DNA of 64,000 nt from Brucella pseudogrignonensis. GTDB lineage: Bacteria; Pseudomonadota; Alphaproteobacteria; Rhizobiales; Rhizobiaceae. This document shows, in pieces, positions 27,424 to 36,566 of this stretch. How positions within the stretch are numbered: position 1 is the first letter of the stretch; the number at the start of each line of letters is the position of its first letter. The stretch is taken from contig NZ_NNRM01000003.1 in the NCBI RefSeq assembly GCF_002252525.1, forward strand, positions 1 through 64,000. Direction: 5' to 3'. The position numbers were made by a program, and so were the translations under genes. The notes under the pieces are model-generated. The model made no database searches, was not told where the DNA came from, and was given only the letters and a program-made list of their open reading frames with translations.

Positions 27424-27468
27424 TTTAGAGCGCCGATCTGTTTCAATCAGATCGAAAAGCGCTCTAAA
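27424..27468. repeat. Dispersed palindromic element, family B
   Basis: TTTAGAGCGC pairs with GCGCTCTAAA at the ends and CGATCTG with CAGATCG inside, giving a two-stage stem. It ends two bases before the stop codon of the exported cyclophilin gene. Confidence 0.75.
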
Positions 27469-27470
27469 AC

Positions 27471-28037
27471 TCATTTCTTTTCGATCGTGGCTTTGATGAT
27501 CTTGTCAGGGCTTTCGACCGAACCATTATCGGATTCACTTCCCTTTTTGATCTTATCAACCACGTCCATGCCACTGACAACCTTGCCAACAACCGTGTAC
27601 TGGCCGTTCAGGAATGCGCCATCATTGAACATGATGAAGAACTGCGAGTTGGCGGAATTCGGGTCCTGGCTGCGCGCCATACCAACCGTGCCACGCACAA
27701 ATGGTTCCTGCGAGAATTCAGCCGGAATGTTCGGCAGTTCAGAACCACCGGTGCCAACGCGCGATGCATTGAAGCCCTTGTCAACGTTACCGAACTTCAC
27801 ATCACCGGTCTGAGCCATGAAGCCGGGAATCACGCGATGGAAAGCCACGCCGTTGTAAGCGCCTTCCTGAGCCAGCTTTTCAATCTGTGCGACATGCTTT
27901 GGCGCAAGGTTTGGGCTCAGCTCAATAGCGACATTGCCGTCTTTGAGCTGCAGATTGAGGATGTCAGCAGCAAAGGCCGCACCTTGAGAAAACGCAACAA
28001 TGCTGGCTGCGACAAGCGCCGAACGAACGAATGACAT
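27471..28037 (-). CDS. ppiA: Exported peptidyl-prolyl cis-trans isomerase (cyclophilin type)
   Basis: Periplasmic cyclophilin of 188 residues. The signal peptide is residues 1-24 (SALVAASIVAFSQGAAFA, cleavage before ADIL). The catalytic core YNGVAFHRVIPGFMAQTGDV, GTVGMARSQDPNSANSQFFIMF and NGQYTVVGKVVSGMDVVDKI follow. Its 3' neighbour is a cytoplasmic paralogue of the same fold, probably an old tandem duplication followed by gain or loss of the signal peptide. The start at 28037 overlaps none of coaD's conserved region; the coaD stop is at 28057. Confidence 0.92.
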   Translation of the reverse strand: MSFVRSALVAASIVAFSQGAAFAADILNLQLKDGNVAIELSPNLAPKHVAQIEKLAQEGAYNGVAFHRVIPGFMAQTGDVKFGNVDKGFNASRVGTGGSELPNIPAEFSQEPFVRGTVGMARSQDPNSANSQFFIMFNDGAFLNGQYTVVGKVVSGMDVVDKIKKGSESDNGSVESPDKIIKATIEKK

Positions 28038-28056
28038 AATCGAGAAACTCCCTGAA

Positions 28057-28551
28057 TCAGGATTTGAATTTTGCTTCCAGCGCAGCCGCAACAGCTGCAG
28101 GAACGAAGGGCTTTATATCGCCTCCCATTGAGGCAATCTGGCGAACCAATGTGGCAGTAATCGTGCGCACAGCAGGATCGGCTGGCAGAAAGACGGTTTG
28201 CAATTCCGGCGCCATCGTTCCATTCATGCCCGCCATCTGCATTTCATAATCGAGATCGGTGCCATCGCGCAGACCACGCACCATGAGCTTGGCGCCATGC
28301 TTGCGCGCAGCATCAATGACAAGGGCATCAAACGAAATCACGGAAACGCGCTTTGCGTCAGCCCCAAGCAAAGCCTTGGCGCTTGCATTGATAAGCTCGA
28401 CACGTTCTTCAAAACTGAACAGCGGCTTCTTGCCCGGATGCACGCCAATAGCGACGATAACCTGATCGGCAAGACGCAGCGTGCCTTTCAGAACATCCAT
28501 ATGGCCATTGGTGACCGGGTCGAATGAACCCGCATAAATCGCGATCGTCAT
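28057..28551 (-). CDS. coaD: Phosphopantetheine adenylyltransferase
   Basis: Fourth step of coenzyme A synthesis: adenylates 4'-phosphopantetheine. A 164-residue nucleotidyltransferase with [14 protein letters not shown] (the T/HxGH motif, here TNGH), [31 protein letters not shown] and the C-terminal SSxxxR-equivalent region [12 protein letters not shown]. Length is normal (~160). GGAAGAA lies right before the ATG. It is followed by the two cyclophilin genes on the same strand, a cluster common in Brucellaceae. Confidence 0.95.
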   Translation of the reverse strand: MTIAIYAGSFDPVTNGHMDVLKGTLRLADQVIVAIGVHPGKKPLFSFEERVELINASAKALLGADAKRVSVISFDALVIDAARKHGAKLMVRGLRDGTDLDYEMQMAGMNGTMAPELQTVFLPADPAVRTITATLVRQIASMGGDIKPFVPAAVAAALEAKFKS

Positions 28552-28745
28552 TTCTTCCAGCTAGCCTTTTCTAATCAGATTTTCAACAACAACCACAATT
28601 GAAAGAAATCAGAAACCAAGAAAACAGATGAATGCGATATGAACAACGATTTCACGAGAAGTTCACAACCGATTTACCAAGATAGGCGCAAGTTTGGTGC
28701 AACCTTTTCGCTTCTGAAGCGTATCTATAACGAAAGGATACCGCG

Positions 28746-28895
28746 ATGATGATATTTCTTCTGGCATTATCCATGATGGTAGCAATGGCTGCATCGGCGA
28801 TTGTTTTGCTTCTGGAAGAGAATGAAGCGAAGCGCCAACGCGTACGTCCCGCCGCTTTTAGTCTAAGCGCCATGCGTAAACTGAGTTCGCATTAA
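28746..28895 (+). CDS. Small membrane protein of 49 residues
   Basis: Not recognised as a named family. The frame runs MMIFLLALSMMVAMAASAIV, then LLLEENEAKRQRVRP and a Ser/Ala-rich tail to a TAA stop. It has one hydrophobic segment (residues ~2-22) followed by a charged stretch, as in small single-pass proteins or a proline-less leader. AAAGGA lies 7 bases before the ATG, which favours translation. It stands alone between divergent coaD and convergent gyrA, and a strong hairpin with T-run ends it at 28948-28983. Expression is unproven. Confidence 0.55.
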   Translation: MMIFLLALSMMVAMAASAIVLLLEENEAKRQRVRPAAFSLSAMRKLSSH

Positions 28896-28947
28896 GTACA
28901 GTTTTGAGTTTCCAGAGATCGCCAGTTCCCTCCAGTCCTGGCATCTG

Positions 28948-28983
28948 AAAAAGGCCGATGGTGAACCATCGGCCTTTTTATTT
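28948..28983. terminator. Bidirectional terminator between the small protein gene and gyrA
   Basis: AAAAAGGCCGATGG and CCATCGGCCTTTTTA pair around TGAA. The T-run on the + side serves the small gene, the A-run gives a T-run for the minus-strand gyrA transcript. Confidence 0.9.
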
Positions 28984-29027
28984 GGAACATGAAATCCCCT
29001 GATACTGCTTGCATCAGGGAATTTCCT

Positions 29028-31838
29028 TTATTCTTCGCCACCAGCTGCAGGTGCATCACCTTCAGCTGCGGTTTCATCAACCTCGGCAGCGCCATTCTCT
29101 TCATCGCTTTCGGTTTCCGAAATGCGCTCGACCGAGACGACCTTTTCGCCGTCAGCCGTATTGAAGATCGTGACACCCTTGGTCGAGCGTCCAGCGATAC
29201 GAATGCCGCCAACCGGCACGCGGATCAGCTGACCACCATCGGAAACCAGCAGGATCTGATCGCTTGCTTCGACCGGGAACAGAGCTACCAGCTTGCCGAT
29301 TTCGTCGGTCTTCGACGTATCGGTTGCACGGATACCCTTACCACCACGGCCAGAAACACGGAACTCATAAGACGAGGAACGCTTGCCGTAGCCATACTCA
29401 CTAACCGTGAGAACGGTCTGCTCGCGAGCCTTGAGTTCCTGATAGAGCTCTTCGGAAAGATCGGCTTCCACCGCAACTTCTTCACCGACAACAACAATAT
29501 CATCGGCGTCGTCTGCACCCTGTGCCCGACGTTCAGCAATCGAGCGCTTGAGATAAGCGGCGCGCTGCGAAGCGTCTGCATCAACGTGGTGCAGAATTGC
29601 CATAGAGATGACCTTATCGCCTTCCGCCAGATTGATACCGCGTACGCCGATCGAGTTACGACCAGCAAAGACGCGAACATCCGTGACAGGGAAGCGAATG
29701 CACTGGCCACCAGCACAGGTCAGAAGCACGTCGTCGAATTCCGTACAGGTATCGACCGAGAGGATTTCATCGCCCTCGTCTTCGAGCTTCATCGCGATCT
29801 TGCCGTTGCGGTTGACCTGAACGAAGTCCGACAGCTTGTTACGGCGAACCGTACCGCGCGTGGTCGAGAACATGACGTCGAGGTTTGCCCAGGATTCTTC
29901 ATCCTCCGGCAGCGGCATGATCGTGGTAATGCGCTCGCCCTGCTGCAATGGCAGCATATTGATGAGTGCCTTGCCGCGCGACTGCGGATTACCGACTGGC
30001 AGACGCCAGACTTTTTCCTTGTAGACGATGCCGCGCGAGGAGAAGAACAGCACCGGCGTATGCGTATTGGCGACGAACAGACGGGTTACGAAATCCTCGT
30101 CCTTCGTTGCCATGCCGGAGCGGCCTTTGCCGCCACGACGCTGCGCACGATAGGTCGCCAGCGGTACACGCTTGATATAACCGGCATGGCTGACGGTGAC
30201 GACCATATCTTCGCGAGCGATGAGGTCTTCATCGTCCATTTCGGCGCCGCCAAGACCAAACTCGGTACGGCGCGGCGTGGCGAACTCGTCACGAACGGCA
30301 ATCATCTCTTCCTTGACGATTGTCATAACGCGAATGCGCGAGCCAAGAATCTCCAGATAATCGCGGATTTCTTCGCCGATCTTGTTCAGCTCGTCCGCAA
30401 CTTCATCGCGTCCAAGTGCTGTCAGGCGCTGCAAGCGAAGATCAAGAATAGCACGCGCCTGCTCTTCCGAGAGGTTATACGTGTTATCGTCGTTGATCGC
30501 ATGACGCGGATCATCGATGAGGCGGATCAGCGGTGCCACATCGGCGGCAGGCCAACGACGTTCCATCAACTGCTCACGCGCGGTTGCCGGGTCCGGCGCA
30601 CGACGAATGAGAGCGATAATCTCGTCAATATTGGCAACTGCAATCGCAAGACCAACCAACACATGCGCGCGATCACGCGCCTTGTTGAGCAGGAACTTGG
30701 TGCGGCGCGTTACCACTTCTTCACGGAACGCCACGAAAGCGCGCAGCATGTCAAGAAGATTGAGCTGTTCCGGCTTGCCGCCATTCAGCGCCACCATGTT
30801 GCAGCCAAACGAGGTCTGCAGCGGCGTGTAGCGATAAAGCTGGTTCAGTACGACATCGGCAACAGCATCGCGCTTGAGTTCGACGACAACGCGATAGCCA
30901 TCGCGATCCGATTCATCGCGCAGATCAGAAATGCCCTCGATACGCTTGTCGCGCACCAGTTCGGCCATTTTCTCGATCATCGAAGCCTTGTTCACCTGAT
31001 ACGGTATCTCGGTGATGATGATAGCTTCACGGTCGCCGCGCATTGGCTCAATCGCCACGCGACCACGCATAATAACGGAACCACGACCCGTGCTGTAGGC
31101 CGAGTTGATGCCGGCACGACCAAGGATAATACCACCGGTCGGGAAATCCGGACCAGGAATGATTTCCATGACTTCTTCCAGCTCAAGAGCCGGATTGTCG
31201 ATCAGCGCTACGCAGCCATCAATGACTTCGCCAAGATTGTGCGGCGGAATATTGGTTGCCATACCAACCGCAATACCGCCTGAACCATTGACAAGCAGGT
31301 TTGGAAAGCGGGCAGGCAGAACCATAGGTTCCCGCTCGCGGCCATCATAGTTGTCCTGAAAATCAACCGTATCCTTGTCGATATCCGACAGAAGGGATTC
31401 GGTGACTTTTTCCAGACGGCATTCGGTGTAACGCATCGCCGCTGGCGGATCGCCATCGATGGAACCGAAATTACCCTGTCCGTCCACAAGTGGATCGCGC
31501 AAGGAGAAGTCCTGCGCCATACGCACCAAGGCGTCATAAATAGAATAGTCGCCGTGTGGATGGTATTTACCCATCACTTCACCGATCACACCTGCCGACT
31601 TTCGGTAGGGGCGATTGTAAGCGAGGTTCATCTCGTTCATGGCGTGGAGAATACGGCGATGTACGGGCTTCAAGCCATCGCGCACATCAGGCAGAGCACG
31701 GCTCACGATAACGCTCATTGCGTAATCGAGATAGGAGCGCTGCATCTCCTCAATAATGGAAATCGGTTCGATACCTGTAGGGCCGCTTGGGCCGCCATCC
31801 ATATCTTCGGAACCGGGTGGAGGTGTTTGATCTGACAC
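29028..31838 (-). CDS. gyrA: DNA gyrase subunit A
   Basis: Breakage-reunion subunit of gyrase, 936 residues with a GTG start. The catalytic Tyr is Y137 in AAMRYTEC. The C-terminal beta-pinwheel carries QRRGGKG, the gyrase-specific GyrA box, and ends in an acidic tail ([10 protein letters not shown]...). The quinolone-resistance region reads [11 protein letters not shown]: the residue equivalent to E. coli Ser83 is Tyr98 (codon TAT, 31545-31547), while the equivalent of Asp87 is intact (D102). Tyr at this position is a known resistance substitution in other species, but whether it is native in this lineage cannot be told from one sequence. The gene is monocistronic. Confidence 0.96.
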   Translation of the reverse strand: MSDQTPPPGSEDMDGGPSGPTGIEPISIIEEMQRSYLDYAMSVIVSRALPDVRDGLKPVHRRILHAMNEMNLAYNRPYRKSAGVIGEVMGKYHPHGDYSIYDALVRMAQDFSLRDPLVDGQGNFGSIDGDPPAAMRYTECRLEKVTESLLSDIDKDTVDFQDNYDGREREPMVLPARFPNLLVNGSGGIAVGMATNIPPHNLGEVIDGCVALIDNPALELEEVMEIIPGPDFPTGGIILGRAGINSAYSTGRGSVIMRGRVAIEPMRGDREAIIITEIPYQVNKASMIEKMAELVRDKRIEGISDLRDESDRDGYRVVVELKRDAVADVVLNQLYRYTPLQTSFGCNMVALNGGKPEQLNLLDMLRAFVAFREEVVTRRTKFLLNKARDRAHVLVGLAIAVANIDEIIALIRRAPDPATAREQLMERRWPAADVAPLIRLIDDPRHAINDDNTYNLSEEQARAILDLRLQRLTALGRDEVADELNKIGEEIRDYLEILGSRIRVMTIVKEEMIAVRDEFATPRRTEFGLGGAEMDDEDLIAREDMVVTVSHAGYIKRVPLATYRAQRRGGKGRSGMATKDEDFVTRLFVANTHTPVLFFSSRGIVYKEKVWRLPVGNPQSRGKALINMLPLQQGERITTIMPLPEDEESWANLDVMFSTTRGTVRRNKLSDFVQVNRNGKIAMKLEDEGDEILSVDTCTEFDDVLLTCAGGQCIRFPVTDVRVFAGRNSIGVRGINLAEGDKVISMAILHHVDADASQRAAYLKRSIAERRAQGADDADDIVVVGEEVAVEADLSEELYQELKAREQTVLTVSEYGYGKRSSSYEFRVSGRGGKGIRATDTSKTDEIGKLVALFPVEASDQILLVSDGGQLIRVPVGGIRIAGRSTKGVTIFNTADGEKVVSVERISETESDEENGAAEVDETAAEGDAPAAGGEE

Positions 31839-32088
31839 TATTCAGATATCTTTCTCAACAGAATCGATAAAGTCACTTTATAGAATAAAACGTCACAAAA
31901 CGCCAATTTCGGGGCCATTTCAACCGGCGAATTTCATTCATCGAATCAATAACTTGAAAGATATTCACATAAAGATCGCGCAATGATGTTGCCTGAGCGT
32001 GCGCTTTGCGTCGACCGAGCGCCACTCATCGGCTACAATCCGTTTCACAAATCAGGCAGAGAATACCAACAAAAGGGGCGAGTTTAGC

Positions 32089-32718
32089 ATGGGGTTCTAC
32101 GATACGGTTTTCAGCGCCTTCGTCACCCTCCTCGTCACCATTGATCCGCCCGGCCTCGCGCCGCTGTTTCTGGCACTCACACCTGGCATGGATCGCAACC
32201 ATCGCGGACAGGTCGCGCTGCGCGCATCCATTATCGGCTTCATCGTTATGGCGCTGTTTGCGATTGCTGGCGCGCAGATACTCGGTATGTTTGGTATCAG
32301 CATCGGCGCCTTCCGTGTCGCAGGTGGCCTGCTTCTCTTCTGGATCGCTTTCGAAATGATTTTCGAAAAGCGAACCGAGCGTAAGGAAAAGAGCGCCGAA
32401 GTTGCCATTACCAAGGACCATATCCGCAACATCGCGGCATTCCCGCTGGCCATTCCGCTGATCGCAGGTCCGGGTGCTATTTCGGCTATCGTGCTGACAT
32501 CAGATTCTTTTGACGGCATCGGTCCCCGTGCCGCCCTTCTCGGCGTCATAGCCGTCTGTTTGCTGATTACCTATTTCGTGTTGCTGCTCGCAGAACGGGT
32601 CGACCGGTTTCTTGGCGAAACCGGCCGTTCTATTCTGACCCGCCTGCTCGGTGTGATCCTCGCAGCGCTTGCGGTTCAGTTTGTGGCAGATGGCGTTAAG
32701 ACACTCATCAATGGTTAG
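32089..32718 (+). CDS. MarC family integral membrane protein
   Basis: A 209-residue inner-membrane protein of the UPF0056/MarC family with about six hydrophobic helices. Typical features are FVTLLVTIDPPGLAPLFLAL at the N-terminus, GAFRVAGGLLLFWIAFEMIF in the middle, and FPLAIPLIAGPGAISAIVL. The role of the family is unsettled; the old multiple-antibiotic-resistance link was withdrawn. The start at 32089 (MGFYDTVF) has AGGGGCGAG upstream. The gene ends right at a palindromic repeat (32718-32762) that separates it from the convergent phn operon. Confidence 0.9.
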   Translation: MGFYDTVFSAFVTLLVTIDPPGLAPLFLALTPGMDRNHRGQVALRASIIGFIVMALFAIAGAQILGMFGISIGAFRVAGGLLLFWIAFEMIFEKRTERKEKSAEVAITKDHIRNIAAFPLAIPLIAGPGAISAIVLTSDSFDGIGPRAALLGVIAVCLLITYFVLLLAERVDRFLGETGRSILTRLLGVILAALAVQFVADGVKTLING

Positions 32719-32762
32719 AGCGCATCGCGAAAAGTACGAAGCGGTTTTCGGGATGTGCTTTA
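32718..32762. repeat. Dispersed palindromic element, family A, at the marC/phn junction
   Basis: GAGCGCATCGCGAAAAGTAC and AAGCGGTTTTCGGGATGTGC form the hairpin. It fills the whole gap between two convergent genes. The stop codon of phnE2 (TAA at 32760-32762 in minus reading) lies in its last bases and the marC stop abuts its first. Confidence 0.75.
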
Positions 32763-33632
32763 AGCCGATTTCATCGCCTTCTTTCCAATCATCGCGTGGC
32801 GAAGCTTGGACGAGAACCAGTCGATAACAGCGACAGCGATCAGGATCATGATGATCAGGAAGGAAACGTCCTGAAGATTGAGAACCTTGATCTGCTCAGC
32901 CAGATGCGCGCCGATGCCGCCTGCCCCAACGATGCCGATGATGGTTGCCGAACGGGTATTTGACTCAAAGAAGTAAAGCACCTGACTGCCGATCAGCGGC
33001 AGAACCTGCGGCAGCACGCCGAAGCGATAGCCGTGCAGTTTGCTCCCGCCCGATGAGACAACGCCCTCGACCGGCTTCTTGTCTGCGCCTTCAATGGCTT
33101 CCGAGAACAACTTGCCGAATGCCCCGAAATCCGAACAGGCAATTGCGAGAATACCGGCAAACGGTCCGAGACCCACAACCGACACCCAGATCAGTGCCCA
33201 GATCAGCGTATCGACGCCACGAATGGTATCGAGGAAGCGACGGATGCCGAAATGCAGGAACACATTCGGGATGATGTTCCTGGCAGCCAGAAAGCCGAAT
33301 GGGAAAGCAAGAATTGCCGCCAGCAATGTGCCGAGATAGGCGATTGCCAGCGTTTCCATCATCGACCACAGATAAAGGCTGAAACGCCCACCGGACGAAG
33401 GCGGCATCATCATCAGCGTGAAATCGCCGAGGCGACCCAGGCCATTGAGAATGCGCAGCAGCGAAAAATCGAGCCAGTAGAAAGCGAACCAGACGGAAGC
33501 AATCAAAGCTACGGTTAAAATCGCCAGATTTCGCCAGGCACGCGCGTTTCCAAACAATTCGGTATGTTCTGCCCGAAGTTCCTTTTCATGCGCATGCGCC
33601 TCACGGGAGAGACTTTGTGCAATATCGGTCAT
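32760..33632 (-). CDS. phnE: Phosphonate ABC transporter permease, second copy
   Basis: Inner-membrane permease of 290 residues with about six helices. The EAA-loop region GVVSSGGSKLHGYRFGVLPQVLP (contacts the ATPase) and GIVGAGGIGAHLAEQIKVLN are typical of PhnE. It is the last gene of the phn operon and is paralogous to the preceding permease, with which it probably makes a heterodimer. The start at 33632 (MTDIAQSL) is preferred; the frame is open upstream through a palindromic element, but that part encodes the repeat peptide rather than PhnE sequence. Confidence 0.92.
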   Translation of the reverse strand: MTDIAQSLSREAHAHEKELRAEHTELFGNARAWRNLAILTVALIASVWFAFYWLDFSLLRILNGLGRLGDFTLMMMPPSSGGRFSLYLWSMMETLAIAYLGTLLAAILAFPFGFLAARNIIPNVFLHFGIRRFLDTIRGVDTLIWALIWVSVVGLGPFAGILAIACSDFGAFGKLFSEAIEGADKKPVEGVVSSGGSKLHGYRFGVLPQVLPLIGSQVLYFFESNTRSATIIGIVGAGGIGAHLAEQIKVLNLQDVSFLIIMILIAVAVIDWFSSKLRHAMIGKKAMKSA

Positions 33633-33649
33633 AATTCTCTCTTTTGTTT

Positions 33650-33699
33650 GAGCATGATCTTTTCCGAAAACCGGTTCCCACCTTTCGGGATCACGCTCC
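33650..33699. repeat. Dispersed palindromic element, family A, between the two phnE genes
   Basis: GAGCATGATCTTTTCCGAAA, the ACCGGTTCCCAC core, and TTTCGGGATCACGCTC fold into one hairpin. It is nearly identical to the copy inside the phnH 3' end. It fills the 67-base gap between phnE1 stop and phnE2 start. Confidence 0.8.
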
Positions 33700-34572
33700 T
33701 CAACCAATGCGGCCCAGAAGCGCATGGCGAATACGCTGTGTAATGAGATCGATGGCAACAATGGTCACGATAATCAAAAGCAGAATGGCGCTGACATCGC
33801 TGTAATAGAACTGGCGGATCGAAGTCAGCAGTTCCTGCCCGATACCGCCCGCACCCACAAAGCCCATAACCGAAGCACCGCGCACGTTGATTTCAAAGCG
33901 CAGCAGGCCATAGGACGCAAAATTTGCGGCCACTTGTGGAAGCACGGCAAAGCGGATGACCTGAAAGCCGGAACCACCCGATGCACGAATGCCTTCCACC
34001 GGACGCATATCGATGTTCTCAACAACTTCGGAGAACAATTTGCCCAGCGCTCCCGTTGTATGAAGCATCAGCGCCAGCACACCGGCCATCGGCCCAAGAC
34101 CAAAAGCGATGACGAAAAGCAGCGCGAAGACGATTTCGGGAACCGTACGCAGCAGCTCCAGCCCGCGGCGAACGACGAAACGCACCGTCGAATTGGGAGC
34201 CATGTTGGATGACGCCGCAAATGACGCGGCAAAAGCGATGATGCCGCCGATCAATGTTGCCAGATAGGCAATGAGCAGCGTCTCAAACAGCATCTTGAGC
34301 CAGCCGCCGAGATTCCAGTACCAGGCAGCGAGATCGCCCCAGAAATTGGCAATCGTCAGATCTGGCAGGATGCGGCCAAGATAGCTTGTAAAGCGAAAGA
34401 GATTTTCGACCAGAGTGCCCGGCCGAACATCGGCAACGACGGAGGCAGCAATGGCGACAACGACGAGCGCAAGGAGGAGCGCGATACCGTAGAGACGCCG
34501 TTTGCCGACTTCTCTCCGATAATCGGCAGGCAGGCTTTTTGCTCCGTTGCCGTCGAGTGAGGATACCGTCAT
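33700..34572 (-). CDS. phnE: Phosphonate ABC transporter permease, first copy
   Basis: Inner-membrane permease of 290 residues, paralogous to the next gene. About six hydrophobic helices, with the EAA-loop segment GIRASGGSGFQVIRFAVLPQVAANF and the conserved GFVGAGGIGQELLTSIRQF. It forms the channel for phosphonates bound by PhnD and powered by PhnC. It follows phnD on the same strand, and a strong hairpin lies between them (34592-34618), which may reduce permease expression relative to the binding protein. Confidence 0.93.
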   Translation of the reverse strand: MTVSSLDGNGAKSLPADYRREVGKRRLYGIALLLALVVVAIAASVVADVRPGTLVENLFRFTSYLGRILPDLTIANFWGDLAAWYWNLGGWLKMLFETLLIAYLATLIGGIIAFAASFAASSNMAPNSTVRFVVRRGLELLRTVPEIVFALLFVIAFGLGPMAGVLALMLHTTGALGKLFSEVVENIDMRPVEGIRASGGSGFQVIRFAVLPQVAANFASYGLLRFEINVRGASVMGFVGAGGIGQELLTSIRQFYYSDVSAILLLIIVTIVAIDLITQRIRHALLGRIG

Positions 34573-34591
34573 GCGATCTTTCCTATAAAAA

Positions 34592-34618
34592 TGCCCGGAA
34601 CGGGTTACGTTCCGGGCA
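34592..34618 (-). terminator. Terminator/attenuator between phnD and phnE1
   Basis: TGCCCGGAAC and GTTCCGGGCA form a perfect 10-bp stem around seven bases; on the minus strand it is followed by TTTTTAT. Placed inside the operon, it probably acts as a partial terminator or 3' end stabiliser, as is common after binding-protein genes. Confidence 0.7.
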
Positions 34619-34636
34619 CTTCAATTGTTCTACGGA

Positions 34637-35578
34637 TTAAGACTTGCGAGCCTTGTCGTTGAACTTGAGCATCTCGATGATTGGCTCATATTCCTTCGCT
34701 TCGGTCGCTACGAATTCCTTATCCTTGCCGTCGGAAAGAGCGTCAAAGCCAGCCTTGTCCTTGGTTGGCATGTCGAGGAAAGCCTGCTTGATGTCGGCCT
34801 TAAGCTGATCTGGCAGGGTGCTGAGAACCGCAAATGGGCCTTCTGGAAGGAAGTCCGACTTGAAGATGATGCGGAAATCATCCTTCGTCATTGCCTTGCC
34901 GTTTGCATCCTTGAGAACGCCGCGGCTGACCATGCGGGTCAGGTTGGAATCGTCTTCCGAGTTCCAGGAGTTTGCAGCAGCGTCTGCGGTGCCCTGTGCG
35001 AGAGCGAGAACTGCATTTTCGTGGCTGCCAGCAAAGAAGTTCTTACCAAAGAACGTATCAACGCTATAGCCATCGCGGTTCAAGAAGAAGCGTGGCGCGT
35101 TGTTGCCCGATGTCGAGTTAGGATCGACGAGAGCAATTGCTTTGCCCTTGAGGTCATCCATCTTCTGGTAAGGGCTGTCGGCGCGAACATAAACAACCGA
35201 ATAATAGCCGTTTACGCCGGTGTCATGACGCTGATTGACGAGCGGAGTGGTTTCAACGCCAGTCATCACAGCGCGGGCGTAGGAAGCCGGGCCATAGAAT
35301 GCGATCTGAATGTTGCCAGCGCGCTGACCTTCGATAACAGCCGCATAGTCGTTAGCAACGCGCAGCGTAACCTTCGTGCCGAGTTCCTTGCCGAGATAAG
35401 CTGCCAGAGGCGCATAACGGTCGGAAGTGGTCGAAGCGTTTTCAGCTGGGATCACGCCCAGAACGATTTCTGGATAATCCTTGCTCCAGTCTGCAGCCTG
35501 TGCAGTGGAAGCCATCATCGGCATGGTCAGCGTAGCGGTAAGCGCAGCAGCCGCCAGAAAGTTTCTACGGTTAAGCAT
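34637..35578 (-). CDS. phnD: Phosphonate ABC transporter substrate-binding protein
   Basis: Periplasmic phosphonate-binding protein of 313 residues. The signal peptide is residues 1-29 (FLAAAALTATLTMPMMASTAQA). The mature part begins ADWSKDYPEIVLGVIPAENAS. Family features include YAPLAAYLGKELGTKVTL and ALVDPNSTSGNNAPRFFL, the segment whose Ser/Thr residues bind the phosphonate group in PhnD structures. CAGGAGATACC lies just upstream of the ATG. It is located after phnC and before the permeases in the operon. Confidence 0.95.
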   Translation of the reverse strand: MLNRRNFLAAAALTATLTMPMMASTAQAADWSKDYPEIVLGVIPAENASTTSDRYAPLAAYLGKELGTKVTLRVANDYAAVIEGQRAGNIQIAFYGPASYARAVMTGVETTPLVNQRHDTGVNGYYSVVYVRADSPYQKMDDLKGKAIALVDPNSTSGNNAPRFFLNRDGYSVDTFFGKNFFAGSHENAVLALAQGTADAAANSWNSEDDSNLTRMVSRGVLKDANGKAMTKDDFRIIFKSDFLPEGPFAVLSTLPDQLKADIKQAFLDMPTKDKAGFDALSDGKDKEFVATEAKEYEPIIEMLKFNDKARKS

Positions 35579-35636
35579 AGGTATCTCCTGTTAATCCCTG
35601 ATTTTGGAGCGTAATTTTTTCCGGAGCTTTGTGCGC

Positions 35637-36464
35637 TCAGGCGGAAAGCTGACGCAGAACGGCTTCGGCCGACTGCGGAACTGGCATTGGCATTGTTTCA
35701 GCCTGTTCATCGGTATCGATGACGTCATCGGCTTCCATGCCGTAAAGGTCGCGTGATGCCATATCGGTCAGCATCGACGGTGTGCCGCGGAATACGATCT
35801 TGCCGGCAGACATGCCGACGAGGCGGTCGCAATAGCTGCGCGCAATATCGAGCGAGTGCAGATTGCAGAGAACCGTGATGCCATATTCGCGATTGATGCG
35901 ACGCAAAGCGTCCATGACGCTGCGGGTATTGCGCGGATCGAGCGATGCAATCGGCTCGTCTGCGAGAATGATGCGCGGCTGCTGAACAAGCGCACGGGCA
36001 ATGGCCACGCGCTGCTGCTGACCACCCGAAAGCTCATCAGCGCGATGCGCTGCAAGATGCGCAATATCGAACTGCTGCAACGCCGAAAGAGCGATCAGAC
36101 GCTCTTCATCGCTCCAGATACGCAGGAGCGACTTAGGCGTCGAAACATAATTGAGACGCCCCATCAGAACATTGGTCAGAACATCAAGACGATCAACCAG
36201 ATTGAAATGCTGGAAAATCATCGCGCATTGTGCGCGCCAATCGCGCAATCCCGAACCCTTGAGCCCGGTAACGTCGCGACCATCCCAGTGAATTGTTCCC
36301 TCTGAAGGTTCAACAAGGCGATTGATCATACGCAGCAGCGTCGACTTTCCCGCGCCCGAGCGACCAATAATTCCAACAAACGAGCCCGGCTCGATCTCGA
36401 GGTCAACACCCGAAACCGCCACCTTATCATTATAGCGGCGCGTTACGTTTTTTAGTTGAAGCAT
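35637..36464 (-). CDS. phnC: Phosphonate ABC transporter ATP-binding protein
   Basis: ATPase of the phosphonate importer, 275 residues. Walker [10 protein letters not shown], signature LSGGQQQR, Walker [12 protein letters not shown] and a switch His (NLHSLD) are all present. The start at 36464 (MLQLKNVT) is favoured because GGAG lies seven bases upstream; two earlier in-frame starts (36482, 36509) lack one. The gap to phnN (103 bases) is the largest but one in the operon and could hold an internal promoter. Confidence 0.95.
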   Translation of the reverse strand: MLQLKNVTRRYNDKVAVSGVDLEIEPGSFVGIIGRSGAGKSTLLRMINRLVEPSEGTIHWDGRDVTGLKGSGLRDWRAQCAMIFQHFNLVDRLDVLTNVLMGRLNYVSTPKSLLRIWSDEERLIALSALQQFDIAHLAAHRADELSGGQQQRVAIARALVQQPRIILADEPIASLDPRNTRSVMDALRRINREYGITVLCNLHSLDIARSYCDRLVGMSAGKIVFRGTPSMLTDMASRDLYGMEADDVIDTDEQAETMPMPVPQSAEAVLRQLSA

Positions 36465-36566
36465 GAATTCGTCTCCATTCATGCTCACTATTGATCCGTT
36501 CAATGACACTGCAATGAACGGACCATGACGTTTGTGTAAACTTACATTCCGCTTTAAGATTTTAAT

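Noticed and set aside
28989-31283. A 764-codon frame antisense to gyrA
   Set aside because: It lies wholly opposite gyrA. Its Arg/His/Asn-rich composition is what the reverse complement of a conserved gene gives, and no domain pattern is visible.
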